Shown here: positions 9,047 through 17,732 of the stretch, one piece after another
How the letters are laid out: the number at the start of each line of letters is the position of its first letter
How positions within the stretch are numbered: the stretch's first letter is position 1
DNA from: NORP240 sp038134485
Lineage (GTDB): Bacteria > Pseudomonadota > Gammaproteobacteria > Pseudomonadales > Pseudohongiellaceae
NCBI GenBank assembly: GCA_038134485.1
Contig: JAYPVG010000004.1
Location: 1-64,000 of the forward strand
Direction: 5' to 3'
DNA: 64,000 bases
Made by a program: the position numbers and the translations under genes
The notes under the pieces: model-generated
Seen by the model: only the letters and a program-made list of their open reading frames with translations
Databases searched by the model: none
Told to the model about the DNA's origin: nothing

Positions 9047-9602
9047 TTGTCTTTCGATCCTTTGCCTGCTGGGCATGACGGCGCAGGCACAATCGCCCAC
9101 TTACGGAGTTGGTCGCGCTCCGACTGCAGAAGAGATTGCGGCCTGGGATATTGCCATCTCGCCAATCACTGGTGACGAGTTGCCCGCAGGAAGCGGCAAT
9201 GCAGATCTGGGTTCCGAGCTATTTATGGCAAAAGGATGCGCAGGTTGCCATGGCACCGATGGTCAGGGCGGGCTTGCTCCCAGGTTGGTGAAGCTCGACA
9301 TCGCGGTGCCTGACGACCCCTGGCGATGGGGTAGAGTATTGCCGATTCGGGCGCCCTATGCTCCGGTGATCTGGGACTATATCAATCGGGGTATGCCTCT
9401 CGGAGCAGAGGGCTCCCTGACAGCCGATGAAGTGTATTCGCTGACTGCTTTTTTGTTATGGCTGAACGGCGTCATCGACGATGACCGCATGGTAGTGGAT
9501 CAGGACATTTTGCCGGAAATCCAGATGCCAAATCGTGACAACTGGGCGGAACTTCCCGAGTGGTTGCCGGGACAGCCGCGGTTGCAAGGTTACCCTTACT
9601 AG
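9033..9602 (+). CDS. c-type cytochrome partner of the SoxC-like enzyme
   Basis: This 189-residue periplasmic cytochrome has a signal peptide (MRLLSCLSILCLLGMTAQAQ) and one heme site, CAGCH with Cys69, Cys72 and His73. It resembles the SoxD/SorB type by position. YGVGRAPTAEEIAAWDI precedes the heme, as in SoxD N-termini, and a methionine-rich GMPLGAEGSLTADEVY segment could provide the distal ligand. I start it at the ATG at 9033, inside the end of the SoxC-like gene, which implies translational coupling. An earlier start at 9009 would break the signal peptide. SoxD proper carries two hemes; only one is here. Confidence 0.88.
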   Translation: MRLLSCLSILCLLGMTAQAQSPTYGVGRAPTAEEIAAWDIAISPITGDELPAGSGNADLGSELFMAKGCAGCHGTDGQGGLAPRLVKLDIAVPDDPWRWGRVLPIRAPYAPVIWDYINRGMPLGAEGSLTADEVYSLTAFLLWLNGVIDDDRMVVDQDILPEIQMPNRDNWAELPEWLPGQPRLQGYPY

Positions 9603-9615
9603 GCCCCGAATAGCT

Positions 9616-9930
9616 CTAGTCCACCACAAAACCGGATTCCAGACCGCCAAGCCAGCGCGTCAGGAAGTTATAGACCAGGGCCTCAATGATTCCCAGGGAA
9701 TAACCTACAATACCAAAGATCACGGGCATTCCTATAAGCGCCATAAATGCTATGGCGGTACCTGAATTCAGCGTGCCCGTTGCCAGCTCGTAGAAAAATC
9801 CTCCGAACGAGTAGCCGACACCGGCCAGCAAGCCCAGGAAAGCGAACACGAGGCCCTGCAGCCTGGCAAGAAACGATATTCCTATCTTCCTTAGTTTCGG
9901 CACGACCCGGAATCTGCCAGGAATGATCAA
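9616..9930 (-). CDS. Small two-helix membrane protein, DUF3566-like
   Basis: This 104-residue protein has two hydrophobic segments (about 27-50 and 58-90). The block TAIAFMALIGMPVIFGIVGY, followed by LVYNFLTRWLGGLE, resembles small uncharacterised membrane proteins annotated DUF3566-like. It starts at a TTG, possibly instead at an internal GTG (9903); no strong ribosome binding site is visible. It lies directly downstream of the cupin gene on the same strand and converges on the SoxC cytochrome. The function is unknown. Confidence 0.65.
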   Translation of the reverse strand: MIIPGRFRVVPKLRKIGISFLARLQGLVFAFLGLLAGVGYSFGGFFYELATGTLNSGTAIAFMALIGMPVIFGIVGYSLGIIEALVYNFLTRWLGGLESGFVVD

Positions 9931-9934
9931 GCGT

Positions 9935-10501
9935 TCAATTCTGGAGGGCCGGATGCAGGTAACCGGTTGGCAGTGTCTGGTCCGGGTCGACGCGTATGCT
10001 CAGATAAGTGATCTGATCCTGAATATGGCGAAAACCGTGAGGAACTCCAGCCGGAATCACCACCACGTCGCCAGCGGAGATGGTCTGAAGCTGGCCGTTT
10101 ATCACCGTCCTGCTGCCACTGGGCCCGATTAGTTCGAGCACGGATAGGTTATCAGGTGGAAATTCCGTTGGATTCGATTCATCGCCCCCGGTGATCAATA
10201 CTCCGGAGCCCGAAAGCACATAATACACTTCAGTTACCCGATGATGGAGGATGGCATTCACCGCTTCGCCTTCGGTACGGGTTCCAACACGCCGCAATAT
10301 GCCTACCGCAACATTGATGTCATCGCCGATGTCGACGATCCTTACTTGTTGATCAATGGTCTCACCGAGATTCTCAAACACTGTCATAATCTCGCCGGCC
10401 GTAATATGGGTGGCGTTGTCCGGCTGCTGTGCCAGCAGGCCTGACGAAGCCAGGAAAAAAATGCCTGCTGTCAGGGAATTAACCAGGTACTCAGATTTCA
10501 C
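9935..10501 (-). CDS. Exported cupin-domain protein
   Basis: This 188-residue protein has a signal peptide (residues 1-25, FFLASSGLLAQQ) and a single cupin domain. Motif 1 is LHHRVTEVYYVLSGSG and motif 2 is GDVVVIPAGVPHGF, giving the usual histidine/glutamate metal site. Exported single-domain cupins are often of unknown role, binding metal or small sugars or acting as dioxygenases. The start is GTG with GGAG seven bases upstream. The small membrane protein follows on the same strand after four bases, so the two are probably one transcript. Fold is sure; reaction is unknown. Confidence 0.85.
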   Translation of the reverse strand: MKSEYLVNSLTAGIFFLASSGLLAQQPDNATHITAGEIMTVFENLGETIDQQVRIVDIGDDINVAVGILRRVGTRTEGEAVNAILHHRVTEVYYVLSGSGVLITGGDESNPTEFPPDNLSVLELIGPSGSRTVINGQLQTISAGDVVVIPAGVPHGFRHIQDQITYLSIRVDPDQTLPTGYLHPALQN

Positions 10502-10786
10502 TTCTATACTCCATGAGGTTATTGCGATAAATGGTAGTCAAGCTGCCGGTCCCCGCGCACAGGTAAACCGTCGACCCTACTACCTTAACCGTAACGAACT
10601 TTTGCCAGGATAGCGACCACAATTTCATTTATCCAGCAGCGCGCTCAAACCGATCCTTTTGCCAAGAAATTTTGTGGATAAGCAGGGGGTAGACCGGGAA
10701 AAGCAGAGCCGTGTGACTGTGCACTGGCACTGACACATCATAAACGCGCGGCCCTGCATTCCGGCGGACTGGCTACTTCTTGCTGT

Positions 10787-11809
10787 TTAAGGAGGGCTGC
10801 CTTCTGCGCCCTGCTCTACTTCTTGCTGGCGGGATTCTTCGGCCCGGTGACCCGCGAGGATATTAGTCATGCCGTAATTACCCTCGTGGCAGGCGTACTC
10901 ATAGATTTCATCTGTCGAGTAAGAAAATACGAGGCGCCTGGTGTAATCGTCGGTGTAGGTGCCCGGATCATGTACATGGATATCGTACTGCAGCTCGTCT
11001 TCACTTATGCGCGTGAATCGTTCCTCGTAGATTCGATCAGCCGTCTGGAGCCCCGGGTCACTTCTTTCGTTGAAATTGCGCGTCTGGACCACCAACGTGT
11101 CGCCATCCCAGAAGCCCCTGGAGCTGCCATTCCACAGACGGATATCCTCATCGAGCGGCGCCAGGTCCGCAAGCGGTATCAGGCGCACGTCATGAAACAT
11201 TTCCTGGATAATGGCCACATGATCCCGGGACTGGACGATTTGCCAGTAGCTGTTATAGCCGGCTCTCAGGTTAGGCACTCCCCGATGAACGCAACGTTCC
11301 GACAGGGAACGATCCAGCCAGGAGTCGGCAGGATGAGACTCGCGCCACTCCCGCAGTTCCCTGCCCGCCTGTATAGCGGCTTCTGTCATGGGCGGAAAAC
11401 GCCCGTCTGGCGGATCGATAATCTGCGAGGTTCTTCGCTGCAGGGTCCGTTCCACCATCCATTGCTGATCGTAGTTGCCTGTGGCTTCGTCCCGGGAGGA
11501 TTCATTGCCGTCAAAGGCCGCCTCTAGCACGCTGTCACCAAACAGAGCGTCTCCGGCATTGGCGTAAATTTCATCGAGTCTGCCGTTGAGAAATTCGAGC
11601 TCTTCATCAGTCATAAATTCGCGGTTGCCGAAATATCTCGGTCGCTCGATTGGAGTTATGGAGTTATTGGCGATAACCCCCTGCAAGTCCGGATGTCCAT
11701 CCGCAGTCCTGGAAACCTCGAATTCTGCGGCAAGCGCAACTGTTCCCAATATCACTCCAACGACTGTCCCCAGCGTTGTAAATATCATACGGCATGTTGA
11801 TGTTGTCAT
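10787..11809 (-). CDS. Exported protein of the ACHEGNYG family, copy B
   Basis: This 340-residue paralogue of the proteins at 1075-2085 and 47293-48345 has a signal peptide (to about residue 27, VALAAEF). FEVSRTADGHPDLQGV, TSQIIDPPDGRFPPMTEA, LSERCVHRGVPN, MFHDVRLIPL, SRGFWDGDTLVVQTRNFNE and EYACHEGNYGMTNILAGHR align with the others. GGAGG seven bases upstream fixes the ATG. It is the third gene of a set with the split-barrel protein (12363-12980) and the lipocalin-like gene (11856-12347). No function is assigned; the invariant Cys-His-Glu near the C terminus could bind a metal, but that is inference. Confidence 0.85.
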   Translation of the reverse strand: MTTSTCRMIFTTLGTVVGVILGTVALAAEFEVSRTADGHPDLQGVIANNSITPIERPRYFGNREFMTDEELEFLNGRLDEIYANAGDALFGDSVLEAAFDGNESSRDEATGNYDQQWMVERTLQRRTSQIIDPPDGRFPPMTEAAIQAGRELREWRESHPADSWLDRSLSERCVHRGVPNLRAGYNSYWQIVQSRDHVAIIQEMFHDVRLIPLADLAPLDEDIRLWNGSSRGFWDGDTLVVQTRNFNERSDPGLQTADRIYEERFTRISEDELQYDIHVHDPGTYTDDYTRRLVFSYSTDEIYEYACHEGNYGMTNILAGHRAEESRQQEVEQGAEGSPP

Positions 11810-11855
11810 TTTCTAGCCTCCAGTTATTCGATGCTTAAAGGAACAAATCCAGCTC

Positions 11856-12347
11856 CTAGCCTTCGGTCAGAATTCGATCCCATTGCAGCCTGCCAGTGGT
11901 TCTGCCTTCATTGCGTGTTTCCAGAAACAGCGTGTTACCGTCGGCGGAGAGTTCAAAGTAACGCACCATGGAACGGCCGAGCATGTTTGCGTTGTAGGCA
12001 CCTTCGACGTGGTGGATCACTGCCTGAATATCGGTGTCGATAGTAAAAGTACCAAAATAGGAAATAAACCCCGCGCCGGAACTGCTCGTCGAAGAACTCG
12101 CGTCCCATCCCTCAGGCATTAGCTGCGCGGTCATGCGGCCAACGGAATCGTAGCTTATCCGACCTACCGAATACGGACGTCGGACCGAATTGTCGCTTTC
12201 ATCGATGGCATGAAATGATACCAGCCGATAGCTCCCGACCAGTCGATTCTTGATGGCTTCGGCACTGCCCTGCTGGGCATCCACCAGCGGTGTAACCAGG
12301 ATAGCGCTCACTGCAAGTGCGGAGAATAAGTATTTGCCCGGGCTCAT
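11856..12347 (-). CDS. Exported lipocalin-like domain protein
   Basis: This protein of about 163 residues has a signal peptide (FSALAVSAILVTPLVDAQQ) and a lipocalin-like (PF13924-type) domain. The recognised pattern is NRLVGSYRLVSFHA, SVGRISYDSVGRMTAQLM, and an antiparallel series ending WDRIL. These beta-barrel proteins probably bind small hydrophobic molecules; no ligand is known. I prefer the ATG at 12347, because GAGGA is six bases upstream, over a TTG at 12362. The gene abuts the end of the split-barrel gene upstream on the same strand. Confidence 0.8.
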   Translation of the reverse strand: MSPGKYLFSALAVSAILVTPLVDAQQGSAEAIKNRLVGSYRLVSFHAIDESDNSVRRPYSVGRISYDSVGRMTAQLMPEGWDASSSTSSSGAGFISYFGTFTIDTDIQAVIHHVEGAYNANMLGRSMVRYFELSADGNTLFLETRNEGRTTGRLQWDRILTEG

Positions 12348-12362
12348 CTGGTAGTTCCTCAA

Positions 12363-12980
12363 TTAGTTAAGTCTCGCAACGGTTGAACCGTCTCCATATT
12401 CAGGGACATTCCGCTGGTAAACGCGCCAGTAGTGCCGCACTCCAGTGATCTGTTCATTGCCCTGCGCGTCAACTGTCCTGGTAACAGGATCTCTGCCAAT
12501 GAGTCGGGCAACTTCAGTTCGATCGGCTACCAGCGCCACTGTCATTTCATAGATTTTGCCATCGATTTTCATGCGCACCCGCGGATCGCGCTCGATATTG
12601 GCCCACCATCTCTTGGAATGAGGAAAATCCCGTTCCAGACGAAAATCCTGTTCACTGCCACCGATATAGAGCTCCTTACCCCGGGCTGTCGGACTGATTG
12701 TCACTGAATGGGGAACACCGTACCAGGTTTGCGTTTCGAGCATGATAGTATTCCCGCGGATCGGGTCGTTGACCTGGTAAACCCAGTCCCAGTCTGAGAC
12801 CGGCTCCCTAACGACCTCACCCGAAAGCCACAATCCTGGCCTGGCGGTACGACCGCGCTCGACAAACTCCGAACTGCTGGGGTCGATATACTGGGGATCC
12901 AGTCCGGTGACGCGTAACGTCAGAAGTCCTGCAACCAGTAAGCCTACTGCTGCAAGTACGCTTGTTATAACAATTCGCAT
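12363..12980 (-). CDS. Membrane-anchored split-barrel (deazaflavin/FMN nitroreductase-like) protein
   Basis: This 205-residue protein has an N-terminal hydrophobic anchor (residues 3-25) and a soluble part. PHSKRWWANIERDPRVRMKI followed by YEMTVALVADRTEVARLI is typical of PNPOx-like split beta-barrels such as the F420-dependent nitroreductase (DUF385) family. The cofactor could be FMN, F420 or heme; I cannot tell. GAGGGAG lies ahead of the ATG. It is the first gene of the exported set running to 10787. An exported location is unusual for this fold. Assignment is by motif only and is moderate. Confidence 0.6.
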   Translation of the reverse strand: MRIVITSVLAAVGLLVAGLLTLRVTGLDPQYIDPSSSEFVERGRTARPGLWLSGEVVREPVSDWDWVYQVNDPIRGNTIMLETQTWYGVPHSVTISPTARGKELYIGGSEQDFRLERDFPHSKRWWANIERDPRVRMKIDGKIYEMTVALVADRTEVARLIGRDPVTRTVDAQGNEQITGVRHYWRVYQRNVPEYGDGSTVARLN

Positions 12981-13275
12981 TATTTGATTACTCCCTCTTC
13001 ACAAATCATCTCGCTAAGATGACGTATCAGTGGCCGAATTCAATTATTGCTGAACGCAAATTACAGCTTTATAAATCACTTCGATGATCAGGCCGGAAAC
13101 GCGCTGCCACTCTGATCTGACAACGAGACTGCCTGGCAATGCTGTTAGGGCCAATTTCACCAAGCCTATCAGATATGGCAGATGAGTCATTCTTTTTTTA
13201 AACGGTAGTTCATCTCTTTGAAGCACATCTGGGATCGCAGTATCGCAATCGACGCCCGATCAACTATGCAAGCAA

Positions 13276-14100
13276 TCAACGGCCCTCAACCTCCGCGATG
13301 AAAGCCAAGGCCTCTGCTATGACTTCTCCGGTAATCCGCATGTGTCCCCTGTCGGCGTAGTGAACAAAGCGATGCTGAATGCCGGCATTTTCCAGTGCAG
13401 CAACAAAATCAACTGCCTGTTGGATGGGAACCGATCGATCGTCATCGGAGTGTATGACCAGCAGCGGCCGGGTGCCGGGACCAAGATTATGGATCGGGGA
13501 CGCGGTTCTGCGGGCATCCACCACGTCACCCTCCAGCGGTGTCCACAAATTACCCCAGGATAGCGTATTTAATTCATAGGGCCCGGCAACGCTTATTGCC
13601 GCCCGAATATCGCTGCGCGCGTCTTCCCAACCGCCAATCCTTTCGTAGGGACCCTCACCGAGAGTAGCTGCCAGCGCCACAAGATGACCGCCGGACGAGT
13701 CGCCAATCAGATAAACGCGGTCATTATCGATACCGTACTGCTCGGCATTGGCATGTACCCACCGAATGGCCGTTTGTACATCCTGGTACGCTGCCGGGGC
13801 AGGAGTTGCCCCTACCAGACGGTAGTCTATGGTCATCGCGAAATAGCCCATCCCGGCCCATTGGGCTACCTGCAGTGCTTCCCGGTAGTCGCGCTCTCCA
13901 GCCCTCCAACGCCCCCCATGCACATAGATGATTGCAGGACGGTCTGTGCCCTCGACAGGATAGGCAATATCCGCGAGGACCGCCGAGCCATTTGTGCGAC
14001 TGAAAATGACGTCTTTCTCAACCGAAACCGGTACCTGCGCGCTTGCACTTCCCGATGCGATCTGTATCAGTATTCCGATGACAATTAATGCCCTTAACAT
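13276..14100 (-). CDS. Exported alpha/beta hydrolase (HSL/BD-FAE-like esterase)
   Basis: This 274-residue esterase has a signal peptide (MLRALIVIGILIQIASGSASA). The oxyanion segment is YVHGGRWRAG, the nucleophile serine lies in IGDSSGGHLVAL, the aspartate in HSDDDRSVP and the histidine in DRGHMR. The HGG and GDSxGG motifs place it in the hormone-sensitive lipase/carboxylesterase class, which acts on short-chain or acetyl esters. GAGGAG is six bases before the ATG. The 355-base gap upstream separates it from the divergent cytochrome/monooxygenase gene. Substrate unknown. Confidence 0.9.
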   Translation of the reverse strand: MLRALIVIGILIQIASGSASAQVPVSVEKDVIFSRTNGSAVLADIAYPVEGTDRPAIIYVHGGRWRAGERDYREALQVAQWAGMGYFAMTIDYRLVGATPAPAAYQDVQTAIRWVHANAEQYGIDNDRVYLIGDSSGGHLVALAATLGEGPYERIGGWEDARSDIRAAISVAGPYELNTLSWGNLWTPLEGDVVDARRTASPIHNLGPGTRPLLVIHSDDDRSVPIQQAVDFVAALENAGIQHRFVHYADRGHMRITGEVIAEALAFIAEVEGR

Positions 14101-14455
14101 AACCTGCTCCTCTCAACGATGCTCCTGTGGAGTACAGACTGGCGTATTGTGCAATGACTGTCCTCCTCTTATCGAGAGTCTCGGAACGGGTCTTGCCTCG
14201 CGCCCTTACTGATACTGCCAGAAATTGCAACGCCAGGTCTATCTCCCGTCGGGTTATTGTTCATTTCTGGATACTTCGGTCCGACGTTAGAATCCGGTTT
14301 GGAACGAACCTCCCAATAATGAGGGTAAGGGACGAATCTTGACTGCCTCGGTTTGGTATGATTGACTGTACTGGCAGTCTATAAGAACAACAAGCACTAC
14401 CCCTTTCCCTCTCGGAGCGTTCTTCGCCACCGGTAAATGCAGGAGGTTGCTTCAC
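14101..14455. other. Divergent intergenic region (355 bases)
   Basis: The gap lies between the esterase (minus) and the cytochrome-monooxygenase gene (plus). Two TTGACT hexamers (near 14338 and 14361) occur, but neither has a -10 at proper spacing. AGGAGG at 14441-14446 is a strong ribosome binding site for the ATG at 14456. Nothing else is clear. Confidence 0.4.
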
Positions 14456-15790
14456 ATGATCCAATTACCCAATACACTACGCCAGGTGATCTCGGCGGGA
14501 CAACGCACGATGCTCGGCAGCCTGGCAATCCTGGCTCTCGGGACGGTGTCGGGAACCACCGTTCTTGCACAGCAAAGTCAATCCACCCCCACTTTTGCAG
14601 AGGACGTCGCACCGATCATTTACGAAAAGTGCGTCGAGTGCCACCGGCCAGGTTCGATCGCCCCCATGTCACTGATCGAATACGATGTGGTAAGAGCTTT
14701 TGCCCCGATAATTAAAGAGCGGGTCGTCGATCGAAAAATGCCGCCCTTCTTCATCGACAAGACAATCGGTGTCCAGGGCTTTAAGGACGATCGTTCCCTT
14801 TCCGATGCGGAAATCGACACCATCGTCCGCTGGGTTGACAGCGGTGGTCCGCAGGGCGATATGTCGAATCTGCCGTCAGTACCTGTATTTGAAGAACAGG
14901 TTGCCTGGACACTGGAGGATGAAATGGGCCGGCCGCCGGATGTGATCATCCCTATTCCAGATCCCTTTACAGTCCCCGCCGGCGGACCAAACTGGTGGAT
15001 GACGTTTATCAGCGATACCGGACTGACTGAGGACCGCTGGATCAAGGCTTTTGAAACAAAGCCTTCGGCCGACGGCTACTCTGTCGTGCATCATGCCACT
15101 ACTTCGATGCAATTCCCGGAGGGCGGCGGCGGGTTCCTCAGCGAGTACGCTCTCGGCAAAACTGCCGACATCAATCCGCCGGGCACGGGTCAACTTATCA
15201 AGGCCGGCACCGAACTGGTGTGGAACATCCATTACGCTGCCGCGGCTGATGGAACGGACCATACCGACAGAACCCAGTTGGGTCTCTGGCTGCTGCCTCT
15301 TGGTGAGGAGCCAGAGAATGAACTGATTCGCTCCCATATGGCCGATAATGAAGATCTGGACATTGCCGGCGGCCAGGACAATGCAAGGACCGATGGCTAC
15401 GAATACATTAAGGAAAACATCAGGATTACCGCGTTCCAGCCGCACCTGCACAACCTTGGTACGCGGCAATGCCTGGAAGTTATCTACCAGGATAATCGAC
15501 GGCAGACCTTGAGCTGTGCCGACTGGGATTTTGGCTGGCACATCGCCTACAACTACGAAGAGGAAGTCCAACCGCTGATCCCCAAAGGCTCCATGATTCA
15601 TGTCACCAGTTGGTACAACAACTCGCAAACCAATCCATGGGCCGGAGATTCGCGCAACTGGGTAGGCTTTGGCCAGCGATCTACCGATGAAATGGCTTTC
15701 TCCTGGATCAGCTACTATGAGTTGACGGATGAAGAGTTTGCGGAGGCCGTCGAGGAGCGACGGAATTCTCCAATGTCCGGTACCGATTGA
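14456..15790 (+). CDS. Exported cytochrome c fused to copper type II (PHM-like) monooxygenase domain
   Basis: The 444-residue protein has a signal peptide (to about residue 39) and a class I cytochrome domain with CVECH (Cys59, Cys62, His63) and KMPPFF as the likely Met-ligand segment near residue 95. From about 160 to 420 there is a copper-binding, PHM-like layout: His212-His213 (VVHHATT), His259 (WNIHYAA), His330/His332 (PHLHNLG) and a late Met/His region. Ascorbate-dependent monooxygenases such as PHM and DBH use HH, HY/H and HxH sets. A heme-copper fusion would let an electron carrier replace ascorbate (inference). AGGAGG fixes the ATG. The partner gene follows after 44 bases. Confidence 0.75.
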   Translation: MIQLPNTLRQVISAGQRTMLGSLAILALGTVSGTTVLAQQSQSTPTFAEDVAPIIYEKCVECHRPGSIAPMSLIEYDVVRAFAPIIKERVVDRKMPPFFIDKTIGVQGFKDDRSLSDAEIDTIVRWVDSGGPQGDMSNLPSVPVFEEQVAWTLEDEMGRPPDVIIPIPDPFTVPAGGPNWWMTFISDTGLTEDRWIKAFETKPSADGYSVVHHATTSMQFPEGGGGFLSEYALGKTADINPPGTGQLIKAGTELVWNIHYAAAADGTDHTDRTQLGLWLLPLGEEPENELIRSHMADNEDLDIAGGQDNARTDGYEYIKENIRITAFQPHLHNLGTRQCLEVIYQDNRRQTLSCADWDFGWHIAYNYEEEVQPLIPKGSMIHVTSWYNNSQTNPWAGDSRNWVGFGQRSTDEMAFSWISYYELTDEEFAEAVEERRNSPMSGTD

Positions 15791-15834
15791 GAGAAGGCCC
15801 GGGTAATCACCATAGTTAAAGGAGTCGACAAGGG

Positions 15835-16809
15835 ATGGTAATTCAAGCAAGGCGACGACGCGCTGTTCTGATCCTGGCTTTCCTGTCAATATTCGCCGGG
15901 GGTCAGTCCACAGCTCAGGTTCTCCATCGTTATGGGCAGAGCATTCAACCGATCTTCGAGGGCTTCGAGACGAATCCTGACGGCTCCTATACCATGTGGT
16001 TTGGATACCTGAACCGTAATTACGATGAGTTACCAACAATACCCATCGGCGTCAGCAACAAGTTTGAAGCAGCCGACGGCGTTTCCATTGCAGGACCGGT
16101 CTCTGCAGATTTGTTGTTAGCAGATCCCGGTCCGGCGGATCGCGGACAGCCCACCTATTTTTATCCCCGGCGCCAGCAATTCGTTTTTGGCGTGCGGGTG
16201 CCCGAGGATTTTGTAGGCAAGGAGCTGGTCTGGACCGTCACTTCCAATGGTGAAATCAACACTGCAATTGGTACTCTGGAACGAAGCTCCATCTGGAGTA
16301 TTGATGAAGGGGTGTGGAATGCCAATCGAGGACGAGGAACCAGCGGACGCACAGAAGTCACACTGTCAAATCAGGCCCCGAATATTCGTGCGGTGGCGGT
16401 GGAGGGGCAGGTTAACGCCTCGGTAGGCACGCCTGTCGTATTGCGTGTGATGGCTCAGGATGATGGTATGCCGGGGCCTGCGGGCGAGAGGGCTCGACGC
16501 CTCTCGGAATTACCCCCGCTGCCTAACGACCTGCCGGACGTAGGTGGAACGATTGGTAGAAATGGGCCCAAGGAACAACAGGTAGTACACTATGCGGCGG
16601 CCGATAAAACAGGGTTGGCCGTTACCTGGGTCGTCTACCGTGGTACTGGAGACGTTTCTCTGGAAAATCCGACACTGCCGGCCGACCCCCAGGGCGAAGA
16701 AGTGTCGACTACTGCAATCTTCAGCGAGCCTGGCACGTATGTTTTACGTGCCTATGCAGACGACGGCACTTTTTTGCGCTCAGCAGACGTTACAGTAGTA
16801 GTCAATTAG
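15835..16809 (+). CDS. Exported partner of the cytochrome/copper protein (unknown function)
   Basis: This 324-residue protein has a signal peptide (to about residue 28, GQSTAQ). It opens with QSIQPIFEGFETNPDGSYTM and WFGYLNRNYDELPTIPIGVS and ends with a beta-rich part, SEPGTYVLRAYADDGTFLRS. The N-terminal pattern (FEGWxxNxDGSxxxxFGYxNRNxxE) is one I recall repeatedly next to cytochrome-PHM-like genes in diverse bacteria, without a known function. The C-terminal part resembles Ig-like or PKD-like beta sandwiches. Its position 44 bases after the cytochrome gene suggests one operon. I do not name a reaction. Confidence 0.7.
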   Translation: MVIQARRRRAVLILAFLSIFAGGQSTAQVLHRYGQSIQPIFEGFETNPDGSYTMWFGYLNRNYDELPTIPIGVSNKFEAADGVSIAGPVSADLLLADPGPADRGQPTYFYPRRQQFVFGVRVPEDFVGKELVWTVTSNGEINTAIGTLERSSIWSIDEGVWNANRGRGTSGRTEVTLSNQAPNIRAVAVEGQVNASVGTPVVLRVMAQDDGMPGPAGERARRLSELPPLPNDLPDVGGTIGRNGPKEQQVVHYAAADKTGLAVTWVVYRGTGDVSLENPTLPADPQGEEVSTTAIFSEPGTYVLRAYADDGTFLRSADVTVVVN

Positions 16810-16817
16810 GAAGCCGG

Positions 16818-17681
16818 CTACTCCTCGAGACCCAGAGCCCAGCGAATACCTCCATTCAGGTGAGCCTGGAATACCCTGTTGTAATTCCAGGTATCCGGCT
16901 GGTGTCCAAATGAAGTGTAGAACACCCTGCCGCTGCCAAATTCTCGCCACCAGGCCTGCGGGTAATCTCCCCCCGGTTCCAGCGGCAAGCCGTCAAGGTC
17001 AGTCAGACTGGTGTTGATAGTTAGTAACACATTGACTCGCTCGCGCGAGAAAGCCACTGGAATCGGCAGACCAAATAATTCATCTACTCCTTCGTCCGGC
17101 GCATCGGGAGTCCAAACCTCAGTGCCAAACCGGTAGAACTCATCGGTTACAGGCCAGCTCGGTCCCAGCATACGCGTCGACGGGTGAGAGCGATCTTCCA
17201 CGTCCAACACCATGATCCGGTTTGCACCGACTGCTCCCTTGAAATAACCCCCGATCATTTCACCGAATGGTGCGTAATCATAAAACGTCAGCACGGCTGC
17301 ATGGGTGCCAACAAAACCCCCGCCGTTGGCAACGAAATCGAGAATTGCCTGTTTCTGGGAATCTGCCATGGGGAGATTGCCATTGGTAAACATCATCAAT
17401 CCGTCGAATCGATCCAGATATTCCGGGGTGATGAACGACAGATCCATATCCTCGGACCTAACCGAATACCCCTGGTTAGTGGTGACCTCGAAACCGCCCT
17501 CTGCGCCCAGTTGCGTCACTACACGCTCGGCGTCGGCAAGACTGGGGTGCGCGTAGAGTCCGGCGTAGGTCAGAAAAAGCAGCCGTCTGGGCTCATTGGG
17601 CTGCGCCAGCAAATGAGGACTCAGGGCCGAGAGGAAAATCAGCGCAACTGCAACTCTTATCAAGCCGGATCTTAATTTCAT
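16818..17681 (-). CDS. ThuA-like domain protein, exported
   Basis: This 287-residue protein has a signal peptide (MKLRSGLIRVAVALIFLSA) and a ThuA-like fold (class I glutamine amidotransferase-like, PF06283). Recognised blocks are RRLLFLTYAGLYAHPSL, YLDRFDGLMMFTNGNLP, FVANGGGFVGTHAAVLT and WWREFGSGRVFYTSFGHQP. ThuA proteins were first linked to trehalose use and are often exported next to sugar-active genes; the reaction is unknown. I start at the ATG at 17681 because the earlier start is a TTG without support. It converges on the exported gene at 15835 and is followed upstream by the SGNH hydrolase. Confidence 0.88.
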   Translation of the reverse strand: MKLRSGLIRVAVALIFLSALSPHLLAQPNEPRRLLFLTYAGLYAHPSLADAERVVTQLGAEGGFEVTTNQGYSVRSEDMDLSFITPEYLDRFDGLMMFTNGNLPMADSQKQAILDFVANGGGFVGTHAAVLTFYDYAPFGEMIGGYFKGAVGANRIMVLDVEDRSHPSTRMLGPSWPVTDEFYRFGTEVWTPDAPDEGVDELFGLPIPVAFSRERVNVLLTINTSLTDLDGLPLEPGGDYPQAWWREFGSGRVFYTSFGHQPDTWNYNRVFQAHLNGGIRWALGLEE

Positions 17682-17732
17682 TGTTTTGACCTTTTTGTCT
17701 GCCCCCACATCCAAGCCGGCGCCGCGGGTCGC

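Noticed and set aside
13044..13226. Small minus-strand open frame of 60 codons upstream of the esterase
   Set aside because: Low-complexity hydrophobic translation, no start signal, and it lies in an otherwise non-coding gap.
14876..16039. Minus-strand open frame of 387 codons across the cytochrome/copper gene
   Set aside because: Opposite strand carries the heme and copper motifs and a strong ribosome binding site; this frame shows no motif.
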